DNA of 64,000 nucleotides from Schauerella fraxinea. Lineage in GTDB: Bacteria > Pseudomonadota > Gammaproteobacteria > Burkholderiales > Burkholderiaceae_B. Shown piece by piece: positions 16,962-24,737 of this stretch (its first letter is position 1; every line of letters starts with the position of its first letter). Both the position numbers and the translations under genes were made by a program. The notes below the pieces were generated by a model, which did no database searches, had not been told where the DNA came from, and was given only the letters and a program-made list of their open reading frames with translations. The stretch covers positions 124,001-188,000 of the forward strand of contig JAVDKK010000003.1 in assembly GCA_030849945.1 (NCBI GenBank). The letters are read 5' to 3'.

Positions 16962-17972
16962 ATGCACACTGCTCAAGCGATCCAGATTGCCGCTTATGGC
17001 GATCCCGATGTCATGCATCTCGCACGCGTCGAGGTGCCCGAGCCCGCCGCCGGCGAAGTGCAGATCGTCCAACATGTCGCAGGCGTCAATTACCTGGACA
17101 CCTACCATCGTCGCGGCGTGTTTCCGTTGCCGCGCCTGCCCGGTGTGCTCGGGGTGGAAGGCGCGGGCGTGGTCGCGGCGGTAGGGGAGGGTGTTGCGGA
17201 ATTTGCGATCGGCGATCGCGTGAGTTATGCCTGCCGCCCCATTGGCGGCTACACCACGCGGCGCAATCTACCGGCTGTGACCGTTCTGCATCTGCCGGAT
17301 GACGTGAGCTTCGAGCAGGCGGGTGCCGCCACCTTGCGCGGCCTGACGGCGCATATGGTGTTGCGGCGCGTGGCGCCAGTGGGGCCGGGCGACACGGTAC
17401 TTATCCATGCCGCAGCCGGTGGCCTGGGATTGTTGCTGTGCCAATGGGCACGGCTGCTCGGGGCACGCGTGATCGGCACTGTGGGTTCGCCGGACAAGGC
17501 GCAGATCGCCACCGAGTTCGGTTGCGATCACGTCATTCTGTATCGCGAGCAATCCTTCGTCGACGAAGTGCGTCGGCTGACGGACGGCCGCGGCGTGGAT
17601 GCGGTATTCGAAGGCTTGGGTGGGCAGGTTTTTCACGATTCGCTGACGGTGCTGAGGCCATTCGGACATCTGGTCAATCTGGGGCAGGTGGCGGCAGGCT
17701 TGCCTTCGGTGGCGCTGGGCGACCTGGGGCCTGCGCGTTCATTGACGATATCGGTGCCCGGCGTATTTGCCTACGTGCACGGCGGTGCCGATCTGCCGGC
17801 GGCGGCTGCGGAAGTCTTCGGATTGATCGGTCGCGGCGACTTGCGCGTGCACGTGGGCGGCATGTTCGCGCTGCGCGACGCCGCCCGCGCACACGAAGCG
17901 CTGGCATCGCGTCATACGGTGGGCGCGGTGGTGCTGTCGACCACCGATGACTTGCGCGCAGACGATCGCTAG
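16962..17972 (+). CDS. Quinone oxidoreductase (zinc-less medium-chain dehydrogenase)
   Basis: I start at the ATG at 16962, eight bases after the ligase stop, which gives 336 residues; the longer frame lies inside the ligase gene. The protein has the QOR-type N-terminus (YGDPDVMHLARVEVPEP, GVNYLDTYHRRG) and the NADPH-binding HAAAGGLGLLLCQWARLLG near residue 147. It lacks the zinc-ligand pattern of alcohol dehydrogenases. Family members reduce quinones or enones with NADPH, so an enoyl intermediate of the pathway is possible. Confidence 0.87.
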   Translation: MHTAQAIQIAAYGDPDVMHLARVEVPEPAAGEVQIVQHVAGVNYLDTYHRRGVFPLPRLPGVLGVEGAGVVAAVGEGVAEFAIGDRVSYACRPIGGYTTRRNLPAVTVLHLPDDVSFEQAGAATLRGLTAHMVLRRVAPVGPGDTVLIHAAAGGLGLLLCQWARLLGARVIGTVGSPDKAQIATEFGCDHVILYREQSFVDEVRRLTDGRGVDAVFEGLGGQVFHDSLTVLRPFGHLVNLGQVAAGLPSVALGDLGPARSLTISVPGVFAYVHGGADLPAAAAEVFGLIGRGDLRVHVGGMFALRDAARAHEALASRHTVGAVVLSTTDDLRADDR

Positions 17973-17983
17973 GGGGCGACATC

Positions 17984-19165
17984 ATGGGCCTTTTCGATAC
18001 TGCCGACTTGCGTGCATTCCGACACGACGTACGCGCGTTTCTGGCGCGCGAACTGACGCAAGAACTGCGTGCCGCCACGCGCGGCGGGCTGCATTTGTCG
18101 CGCACGCAAATGGCGGCGTGGCAGGCCGTTCTCGGCCGCCAGGGCTGGGGTGCGCCCCACTGGCCGGCAGCCCACGGCGGCCCGGGTTGGACGGCGCTCG
18201 AACGGTATGTGTTCGAAGAGGAGTGTGCCTTTGCCGACGCGCCGCCGGGCGATGTACTGGGCTTGTATCTGGCGGGCCCGATGTTGATCGCCGCAGGCAG
18301 CGACGCGCAATGCGCGCGATACCTGCCGCCGATCCTGAACGGGACCGAGTTCTGGTGCCAGGGTTTTTCAGAGCCCAATGCCGGATCGGATCTGGCATCG
18401 CTGAAAACCACGGCTCGCAGGGATGGCGATATGTGGGTGATCGATGGCGCCAAGACGTGGCTGTCCAGTGGCCATTACGCCGATATGCTGTTTTTGCTGG
18501 CGCGCACGGATCGGCAGTCAAAACCGCAAGCGGGACTGTCGATGTTCATCGTGCCGATGTCCACGCCCGGCTTGACGCTCGACCCGATTCTCACGATCGA
18601 CGAAGGGCATAGCGTCAATGCGTTGTTTCTCGAAGCGGTGCGCATACCGCTCGATCACATGATTGGGCAGGAAAATCGCGGATGGGATTATGCGAAGGAT
18701 CTGCTCGCGCGCGAACGTGTGAACAATGCGCAGGCGCCCCGCACCAAATCCGACATCGTGCGCCTGGACGCCTTGGCCCGCAGTCTCTGCGATGCCGCCG
18801 GCCAACCGTTGATCGAGGATCCGGTCGTGCGGCGGCGGCTGAGCACGTTGACGGCAGACTTTCTGGCGTTGGAGTCGGCAGTACTGGCGGTGATCGGGCG
18901 TCAGATGCGCGGCGAGGAACCCGGGCCGGCGGCGTCGACCTTGAAGATACGCGGCTCCGAACTTCAGCAGCGCGTGACAGAAACGGCAATGGCTTGGCTT
19001 GGCACGCGCGCGGTGGTGTTGAGGCCCGGCTATGGCGATGGCCCGTACGACGCCGCCGCCTCGGGATGGATCGAACGGCATCTCTTTCGTCGGGTGGTCA
19101 CCATTTACGCCGGGGCCAATGAAATTCAACGCACCATCATCGCCAAGTCGATCTTGGGCATGTAG
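17984..19165 (+). CDS. Acyl-CoA dehydrogenase, large/catalytic-type subunit
   Basis: This 393-residue flavoprotein has the ACAD N-terminal, middle (WCQGFSEPNAGSDLASLKT) and C-terminal domains and ends in the FAD-binding YAGANEIQRTIIAKSILGM, typical of FadE-like enzymes. It would introduce an alpha-beta double bond into an acyl-CoA and pass electrons to ETF. A second, shorter and more divergent ACAD gene follows after 8 bp. This pairing is characteristic of heteromeric ACADs used for branched or cyclic substrates. Confidence 0.9.
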   Translation: MGLFDTADLRAFRHDVRAFLARELTQELRAATRGGLHLSRTQMAAWQAVLGRQGWGAPHWPAAHGGPGWTALERYVFEEECAFADAPPGDVLGLYLAGPMLIAAGSDAQCARYLPPILNGTEFWCQGFSEPNAGSDLASLKTTARRDGDMWVIDGAKTWLSSGHYADMLFLLARTDRQSKPQAGLSMFIVPMSTPGLTLDPILTIDEGHSVNALFLEAVRIPLDHMIGQENRGWDYAKDLLARERVNNAQAPRTKSDIVRLDALARSLCDAAGQPLIEDPVVRRRLSTLTADFLALESAVLAVIGRQMRGEEPGPAASTLKIRGSELQQRVTETAMAWLGTRAVVLRPGYGDGPYDAAASGWIERHLFRRVVTIYAGANEIQRTIIAKSILGM

Positions 19166-19173
19166 GAGACAAG

Positions 19174-20247
19174 ATGGACACGCAGGATGTCGCGATGGTG
19201 ATGGAGACGGCGGAACGTTGGTTCGGTGCGCAGGACGCCCCGGTCCGGCAGTCCTTGCCCGGCCTTGAAACGGCGTCATTCTCCGAACTTTCCAATGGGG
19301 CGGCCGATCGCCAATGGCACGCCTTCGCGGAACTGGGGTGGTTGGCGCTATCCATCCCGGAGGCCGAGGGTGGCTTTGGCGCGGACTTGAGCACGGTATT
19401 GACGTTTATCCGGTTGGCGGCGCGTCACGAGTGTCAGTCGCCGCTCGACTTGCATCTCGTGCTCGCTCCGTTGCTGCTGCGCCGGGCCCGCGATGACCAA
19501 GAACGTGCAGACTGGGCGCAAGCCTTGATCGAGGGCGATATGCGCCTGGCGATGGCTGATGGGCCGCCTGCCGGCCACGCGTCCGATGTCGTCACCGCAC
19601 AAAGCATGGCGCTTTATGGGGGCCATCGGGCCACGCATGCGGTGCTGTGGGCAGGCGGCGAACGGCTCATGCCCGGCGCTTGGTTGGTGAACGGTGAGGC
19701 GCTGGCTGGCGGCATTCAGCCCGCGCGTTGGCTGGACGGCCGCGCCAATGCCGTGGTCGATCTGCGTGACGTGGCCGTTCGGCCGTTGGATGTGGCGGGC
19801 CCCCATTTGGCGGCCTACGCGTGTGCGGCGCAAGTTGCCGACGCCTGCGGCACATTCGAGGCCGCGTTTGCGCTCACGCTCGACTATCTCAAGCAACGTG
19901 AACAGTTCGGCCGGCCGTTGGCCGCGTTGCAGGTGGTGCAGCATCGCATGGCCGATGTATTTTGCGATCTGCAACAGTTGCTGGCGCTGGTCGATCGCCT
20001 GGGACGCGAAGACGATGAGTGGTCAGGCGTGGATCCGGTCACGCTCGCGGCCGCCAAAAGCCACGTGGGACGCCGCGCGCTGCGCGGCGTCGGGCAATTG
20101 ATTCAACTGTCGGGCGGCATCGGGGTAACCGACGATTATCGCCTCGGCCGCCTCTACAAGCGGCTGCATGTGGCCGCCGCGCTGTTCGTGTCGTCAGAGG
20201 ATGCGTTGCAATCGCTCGATGCAAAAACGGCGCTACTGACTGCGTAG
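19174..20247 (+). CDS. Acyl-CoA dehydrogenase, divergent partner subunit
   Basis: This 357-residue protein is recognisably an ACAD (LGWLALSIPEAEGGFGADL at about 50, LKQREQFGRPLAALQVVQH at about 240, LIQLSGGIGVTDDYRLGRLYKRLHV near 325). It is short, and its C-terminus lacks the EIQR/ER-type FAD-binding stretch of its neighbour. It fits the non-catalytic or half-site subunit of alpha2beta2 dehydrogenases known from steroid and side-chain degradation. Expression is probably coupled to the upstream subunit. The heteromer is inference. Confidence 0.85.
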   Translation: MDTQDVAMVMETAERWFGAQDAPVRQSLPGLETASFSELSNGAADRQWHAFAELGWLALSIPEAEGGFGADLSTVLTFIRLAARHECQSPLDLHLVLAPLLLRRARDDQERADWAQALIEGDMRLAMADGPPAGHASDVVTAQSMALYGGHRATHAVLWAGGERLMPGAWLVNGEALAGGIQPARWLDGRANAVVDLRDVAVRPLDVAGPHLAAYACAAQVADACGTFEAAFALTLDYLKQREQFGRPLAALQVVQHRMADVFCDLQQLLALVDRLGREDDEWSGVDPVTLAAAKSHVGRRALRGVGQLIQLSGGIGVTDDYRLGRLYKRLHVAAALFVSSEDALQSLDAKTALLTA

Positions 20248-20273
20248 CGCCGCGATCATCCTGCTCGCGTGGT

Positions 20274-20340
20274 GCTTCAGTACGTATGAGGCTTCAGTAC
20301 GTATGCTGCTTCAGCAGGTTAGATGCTTCAGTATGTGGCC
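20274..20340. repeat. 17-bp tandem repeat, four units, covering the 3' end of the HpcH aldolase gene
   Basis: Four units spaced exactly 17 bp (starts 20274, 20291, 20308, 20325) each begin GCTTCAG. The first two differ only in the last two bases (GCTTCAGTACGTATGAG and GCTTCAGTACGTATGCT). The fourth contains the stop codon of the minus-strand aldolase gene, so the array looks like repeated duplication of that gene's last codons. Confidence 0.8.
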
Positions 20341-21134
20341 GAGCTGGTCGGCACGTCGCCGCCGGATTTGAATTTGGCGGCCACGGCTTCGGCGCCGCGC
20401 GCCAGGATCAACATGTCCATGGCGACTGCTACAAACAGTGCGCCTTTATCCAGCGCATCGCGGGCGCGCACTTCGTCCGTCAACAGGATGCCTGGCGCTT
20501 TGCCGCAATCGCGGATGCGGCGAATCGCGCTGTCGATGGCGGCCCGCACTTCCGGATGGCCCGTGTCGCCTGGGTGGCCCATGCTGGCCGAGAGATCGGC
20601 CGGGCCGATGAAAACGCCGTCCACACCGTCGACGTTGGCGATCTCTTCCAGACGATCCAGGGCCTCCTGCGTTTCGACCTGCACCAACAGGCACAACTCT
20701 TGTTCGCATTTTTGGGCGTAGTCGGCCACGCGGCCGAAATTGGAGGCGCGGGTCGAGCCGCCCATGCCGCGAATGCCATGAGGCGCATAGCGAATGGCCG
20801 AGACGGCGGCGCGTGCTTCGTCCGCGTCCTGCACGAAGGGCAGCAGGATGGTTTGTGCCCCGATATCCAGATAGCGCTTGATCAGCACGGGATCGTTCCA
20901 GGCCGGGCGCACGATTGCGGTCGTTTTGCTTTCGCGCGCGGCAGACACGGCCTGCAGTTGGTGCAGCATGCCGGGCACGTCGGTCGGCGTGTGTTCGGTA
21001 TCCAGCAAGATCCAGTCATAGCCGCAACCGGCCACGATTTCCGACACATATGGGTGCGGCAACGTGGACCAGATGCCGATCTGGGGCTGCTTGGCGGCCA
21101 GGGCGCGCTTGAACAGGTTAGGGGCCAACTGCAT
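20328..21134 (-). CDS. HpcH/HpaI-family aldolase
   Basis: This 268-residue protein matches the class II pyruvate-dependent aldolases (HpaI/GarL/YfaU). Visible motifs are WILLDTEHTPTD near 45, the metal/phosphate region VQVETQEALDRL near 150 (catalytic Glu) and FIGPADLSASMG near 175. Such enzymes split 4-hydroxy-2-oxo acids into pyruvate and an aldehyde. It faces the acyl-CoA operon convergently and may be independent of it. Its Shine-Dalgarno (CGAGGAGA) is half of a strong palindrome at 21142-21164, and its last codons fall in a 17-bp tandem repeat; both are unusual. Confidence 0.88.
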   Translation of the reverse strand: MQLAPNLFKRALAAKQPQIGIWSTLPHPYVSEIVAGCGYDWILLDTEHTPTDVPGMLHQLQAVSAARESKTTAIVRPAWNDPVLIKRYLDIGAQTILLPFVQDADEARAAVSAIRYAPHGIRGMGGSTRASNFGRVADYAQKCEQELCLLVQVETQEALDRLEEIANVDGVDGVFIGPADLSASMGHPGDTGHPEVRAAIDSAIRRIRDCGKAPGILLTDEVRARDALDKGALFVAVAMDMLILARGAEAVAAKFKSGGDVPTSSATY

Positions 21135-21141
21135 GAAGGTG

Positions 21142-21164
21142 TCTCCTCGATGTTATCGAGGAGA
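21142..21164 (-). promoter_or_regulatory. Palindrome enclosing the Shine-Dalgarno of the HpcH aldolase gene
   Basis: Ten-base arms TCTCCTCGAT and ATCGAGGAGA flank a 3-base centre. On the minus strand the distal arm contains the GAGGAG ribosome site, seven bases before the ATG at 21134. As RNA it would hide the ribosome site in a 10-bp stem. As DNA it could be an operator. Confidence 0.6.
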
Positions 21165-21196
21165 AGCATCGCCCATCGCGACGCCGCGGTCAAACA

Positions 21197-21251
21197 TGAG
21201 ATGGCGGTGAGATGGTCGTGAGATGGTGGTGAGACGGTGGTGAAACGGTCG
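21197..21251. repeat. 11-bp tandem repeat, five units
   Basis: Five consecutive 11-bp units (TGAGATGGCGG, TGAGATGGTCG, TGAGATGGTGG, TGAGACGGTGG, TGAAACGGTCG) lie upstream of the aldolase gene. No open frame or known element explains them. Confidence 0.8.
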
Positions 21252-21257
21252 TGAGAT

Positions 21258-21300
21258 GTCGGGATGGCGTCAGCACGTTGTCGCTTAACGCCATCCCGAC
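21258..21300. other. Strong intergenic stem-loop downstream of the DUF533 gene
   Basis: A perfect 13-bp inverted repeat, GTCGGGATGGCGT (21258-21270) and ACGCCATCCCGAC (21288-21300), has a 17-nt loop. It lies between the DUF533 stop and the aldolase promoter region. No T-run follows on either strand, so it is a candidate factor-dependent terminator or mRNA-end hairpin, not a classical intrinsic terminator. The rest of 21165-21391 holds nothing else I recognise. Confidence 0.5.
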
Positions 21301-21391
21301 CCCCTTACGGATCATTCGTCAATCCGCATGACGGGTCAATCGTTGATCGCCATTCTCACGTCGATGATTCGTGCGGATGGCGCGTCGTCGA

Positions 21392-22186
21392 TCAGGCGGT
21401 TTCCTGCTTGACCTGATTTTCCAGATGAACCTTCAAGTCGGGATCGAGCTTCAACTGGCGCGCCAGTTCGTCAAGATAGGCCCGTTCCATGTAGCTTTCT
21501 TCGTCGACCATCAACACGCTGGCCAAGTACATTTCGGCCGCCATTTCGGGTGTGGAGGCCGCCTGGGCCACCACTGCCGGATCGAGCGGCTTGGCGAGTT
21601 CGGCTTCGAGCCATTGGCGGTCTGATGCATCGCTGGCGAGCTTGCCGAGTTCGCCGTCGAGCAACTGGCGTTCTTCCGGGCCGATGTGGCCGTCGGCCTT
21701 GGCGGCTGCGATCATCGCGGTGAGCACGGCCGCACTGTGGCGCTCGGCTTCCGGCGCGGGCAGGCGATCCATGGTTTGCGGTTCGCCTTGCGGGGCATCG
21801 GATTTCTGTTGCTGCCAATTACCGTAGGCGCGGTAGGCCAGCACACCCAAGGCCGCCATGCCGCCATAAAGCGCGACCTTGCCGCCTACCTTGCGCACTT
21901 TTTTATTGCCCAGCAGCAGACCGATCGCGCCGCCGCTCAGGGCGCCGCCGCCAAAACCGGACAACATCGACGACAGACCGCCACCGTTGCTGGCGCCGCC
22001 GCCGCTTTTATTGCCGCCCACGCTGGCGAGCAGCGAGTTCAGGCCATCCGCCAATCCGCCGCCGCCGCCCAGCCCAACTGCCTGCTGGCCCGGCGCACTT
22101 TGGCCTGGCGCGGACGATCCCGAACCGCCTCGCATGAGGCTTTGACCTTGTTGCAGTAGTTGATCGAGCAAATTGCGTGCACTCAA
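21392..22186 (-). CDS. DUF533/TerB-like protein with glycine-rich N-terminus
   Basis: This 264-residue protein starts at a TTG with GGAG six bases upstream. Residues 20-95 are a Gly/Ser-rich low-complexity region, residues 95-120 form a hydrophobic glycine-containing helix, and 125-264 is a DUF533 helical domain related to TerB (AEMYLASVLMVDEESYMERAYLDELARQL). The function of DUF533 (YebE-type) proteins is not established; envelope stress association has been suggested for the E. coli member. It stands alone on its strand. Confidence 0.82.
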   Translation of the reverse strand: MSARNLLDQLLQQGQSLMRGGSGSSAPGQSAPGQQAVGLGGGGGLADGLNSLLASVGGNKSGGGASNGGGLSSMLSGFGGGALSGGAIGLLLGNKKVRKVGGKVALYGGMAALGVLAYRAYGNWQQQKSDAPQGEPQTMDRLPAPEAERHSAAVLTAMIAAAKADGHIGPEERQLLDGELGKLASDASDRQWLEAELAKPLDPAVVAQAASTPEMAAEMYLASVLMVDEESYMERAYLDELARQLKLDPDLKVHLENQVKQETA

Positions 22187-22437
22187 GGCACTCTCCAGAA
22201 ATCAAAAAGGACACGATACGACCGAAAGCGCCTTGAAAGGTTCAGCGGGGTGTAAGCAATGGAAAACGGGGCTTCGCATTGTGGGGAACGCGCCCGGCTG
22301 CGACGGCGGTGCCGGGCGTATTCGCTGCAGGTTACGTTCAGGAGTACGGGGAAAACCGAACGTATTCCCTCGCACCAAGAACGTGATTGAAGGCGGCCCC
22401 GTGCGTTGTCATGCAAAAGGCACCGCGCGTCCGTATG
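22187..22437. other. Intergenic region upstream of the DUF533 gene
   Basis: About 250 bp separate the DUF533 start from the fabI terminator. It must hold the DUF533 promoter, but no convincing -35/-10 pair, small gene or RNA structure stands out. Confidence 0.4.
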
Positions 22438-22465
22438 AAAAAAGGCTCCCGAAGGAGCCTTTTTA
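22438..22465 (-). terminator. Rho-independent terminator of fabI
   Basis: On the minus strand AAAAGGCTCC - TTCG - GGAGCCTTTT forms a stem capped by a stable TTCG-type tetraloop and followed by a T-run. It begins 33 bp after the fabI stop. The A-rich 5' side makes it nearly symmetric, so it could also act on the plus strand. Confidence 0.9.
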
Positions 22466-22497
22466 CATTGCCACACGCGTCGGACGCAGGAGGCGAC

Positions 22498-23283
22498 TTA
22501 GCCTTCCATACCCGGCACGACGGTCGAGAAGCCCGAGTCGACGTGGGTGATTTCACCGGTGACGCCAGCGGCCAGGTCGGACAGCATGAAGGCCGCGACA
22601 TTGCCGACGTCTTCAATGGTCACATTGCGGCGCAGCGGGGCGTTGGCTTCGACGAACTTCAGGATCGACGAAAAATCCTTGATGCCGGCGGCAGCCAGCG
22701 TTTTGATCGGGCCGGCCGAAATGCCGTTGGCGCGAATGCCGCGCGGACCCAATGCCGTGGCCAGATAACGCACGCTGGCTTCGAGCGACGCCTTGGCCAA
22801 ACCCATCGTGTTGTAGTTGGACACGACGCGCTCAGCACCCAGGTACGTCAAGGTGAGGACGGATGCCTTGCGGCCTTCCATCATCGGCAGGGCGGCTTTG
22901 GCCAACGCAGGGAAGCTGTAGGCCGAGATGTCGTGCGCGATGCGAAACGCCTCGCGCGACAAGCCTTCGAGGAAGTCGCCTGCGATAGCTTCGCGCGGGG
23001 CGAAACCGATCGAATGCACCAGACCGTCCAAGCCGTCCCAACGTTCGGCCAGCGAGGTGAACGTGCCTTCGATCTGGGCATCGTCGCCCACATCGCAGGG
23101 CAGCACGATGTCGCTGCCGAATTCGGTCGCATACTCGGTGACGCGGTCTTTGAAGCGATCGCCCACGTAGGTGAAGGCGAGCTCGGCGCCTTGCTGATGG
23201 CACGCGCGGGCGATGCCGTACGCGATGGAACGGTTGGACAAGACACCCGTTACGAGGATGCGTTTGCCGGCGAGAAAGCCCAT
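22498..23283 (-). CDS. fabI: Enoyl-[acyl-carrier-protein] reductase (NADH)
   Basis: This 261-residue protein is FabI, the last enzyme of each fatty-acid elongation cycle. It has the FabI-type cofactor start GKRILVTGVLSNRSIAYGIA, catalytic Tyr147 and Tyr157 with Lys164 in NYNTMGLAK, and RANGISAGPIKTLAA. The length equals the E. coli enzyme (262). I start at the ATG at 23283; upstream in-frame codons are not conserved. It is followed by a clear intrinsic terminator. mltD is 40 bp upstream on the same strand. Confidence 0.97.
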   Translation of the reverse strand: MGFLAGKRILVTGVLSNRSIAYGIARACHQQGAELAFTYVGDRFKDRVTEYATEFGSDIVLPCDVGDDAQIEGTFTSLAERWDGLDGLVHSIGFAPREAIAGDFLEGLSREAFRIAHDISAYSFPALAKAALPMMEGRKASVLTLTYLGAERVVSNYNTMGLAKASLEASVRYLATALGPRGIRANGISAGPIKTLAAAGIKDFSSILKFVEANAPLRRNVTIEDVGNVAAFMLSDLAAGVTGEITHVDSGFSTVVPGMEG

Positions 23284-23323
23284 GTTGTGTTTCCTTGTTC
23301 TATCTAGAAATTCGGGTGCGATA

Positions 23324-24730
23324 TTAGCCGCGTACGTTTGTGCCGGGAATACGCAATGACGAACCAATCTTCAAACTGGCGTTTTTGCCCTTCAAATTGT
23401 TCAAGGCACGCAACGCGTCCACGCTGGTGTTGTACTTCTGCGCGATGCCGAAGAGCGTGTCGCCGTTCTTGACACGATGGGTGCGCACGTTGGGCTTGTT
23501 GCGCGGGTTGCGGTTGGCCGGAACGACGACCACGGCGCGCGTGCGCGACGACGATACGGCTTCGACCGCTTCGCTCGGCGTTTCGAGCGAAGCCAGTTGC
23601 ACGTTGTTTTTGCCCGGCACCAGCAGCGTTTGCGCGGCGGCGGTGCGCTTCAATCCCGCCACACCGTTTACGCTGCGCAGCACCGATTCGCTCACGCCAT
23701 GGCGCTGTGCGATGCTGGCGAAACTCTCGCCTTTTTGCGCGCTATAAACCTTCCAGGTCGACAGTTCGCCTTCGTATGCCTCGATATTGGCATTGAAGCG
23801 TTCCAGGCGGTCGGCGGGCAGCAGCAGCGCAGGCGAATGTTCGCCGCGGATGATCGGACGATTGAACGACGGATTGAGCGCTTTGAACTCTTCTTCCGGC
23901 ATTTCGGCCAACTTCGCCGCCAGCGAAACGTCCATGTCTTTGTTCTTGCGCACCGTAACGAAGTACGGCGTGTTGCTCACCGGCGGCAACGTGACGGCGT
24001 ATTTTTGCGGATTGGCCAGAATGTTCTTGATGGCCTGCAACTTGGGCACGTAGTTGCGGGTTTCGTCCGGCATGTTCAGCGACAGATAGTCGGTGGCGAG
24101 GCCGGCAGTGCTGTTTTTGTCCATCGCGCGACGAACCGAGCCTTCGCCCCAGTTGTACGACGCCAGTGCCAGATACCAGTCGCCTTGCATGTTGAACAGG
24201 TACTCGAGATAGTCGAGGGCGGCATTGGTGGACGCGACGGGATCGCGGCGCTCGTCGAGCCACCAATCTTGCTTCAGGTTGAACTGGGTGCCGGTGGCCG
24301 GCACGAATTGCCACAGGCCGGCCGCACGGGCACTGGACAGCGCGGTGGGGTTGTAGGCGCTTTCCACGAAAGGCAGCAACGCTAGTTCGGTGGGCAGACC
24401 GCGGCGGTTGATCTCTTCGATCACGTAATACAGATACTTGCCCGCCCGCTGCGTCATCCGGTACATCGACTCGGGATGGGAGGCGTAGTAGTCGGTCCAC
24501 TGCTGGGTGAGCGCCGTGTCCATGTTCGGGATCGCGAAACCGCGGCGAATCCGTTCCCAGGCATCGGTGGGCGGGTGGGTGAGATCGACCGTGCGCGAGG
24601 TATCGCGTGCGATGTAGCGATCGGTGTAACCGGGTTGTTTGACTAGTTTTTCGTCAGGCTTTTGGGGTACTCCCGAGCAACCGGCCAGTGCGGCAAGCAG
24701 CAGGGGAATAAAAAGTCTTAGCGCATTCAT
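23324..24730 (-). CDS. mltD: Membrane-bound lytic murein transglycosylase D with two LysM domains
   Basis: The ATG at 24730 gives 468 residues beginning with a lipoprotein signal (lipobox LAGC, Cys18), so the protein is probably anchored in the outer membrane. The SLT domain has the catalytic Glu at 123 in FVESAYNPTA and AAGLWQFVPATGTQ. The C-terminus has two LysM peptidoglycan-binding modules (about 335-380 and 420-465, the second with VKNGDTLFGIAQKYN). MltD cleaves glycan strands to 1,6-anhydro ends. It starts 7 bp after the gloB stop. That gloB-mltD order is conserved in many proteobacteria. Confidence 0.93.
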   Translation of the reverse strand: MNALRLFIPLLLAALAGCSGVPQKPDEKLVKQPGYTDRYIARDTSRTVDLTHPPTDAWERIRRGFAIPNMDTALTQQWTDYYASHPESMYRMTQRAGKYLYYVIEEINRRGLPTELALLPFVESAYNPTALSSARAAGLWQFVPATGTQFNLKQDWWLDERRDPVASTNAALDYLEYLFNMQGDWYLALASYNWGEGSVRRAMDKNSTAGLATDYLSLNMPDETRNYVPKLQAIKNILANPQKYAVTLPPVSNTPYFVTVRKNKDMDVSLAAKLAEMPEEEFKALNPSFNRPIIRGEHSPALLLPADRLERFNANIEAYEGELSTWKVYSAQKGESFASIAQRHGVSESVLRSVNGVAGLKRTAAAQTLLVPGKNNVQLASLETPSEAVEAVSSSRTRAVVVVPANRNPRNKPNVRTHRVKNGDTLFGIAQKYNTSVDALRALNNLKGKNASLKIGSSLRIPGTNVRG

Positions 24731-24737
24731 TGAGGCG

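Noticed and set aside
20019..21221. 400-codon plus-strand open frame
   Set aside because: It is the shadow of the minus-strand HpcH/HpaI aldolase and part of the ACAD gene. It has no family motifs.
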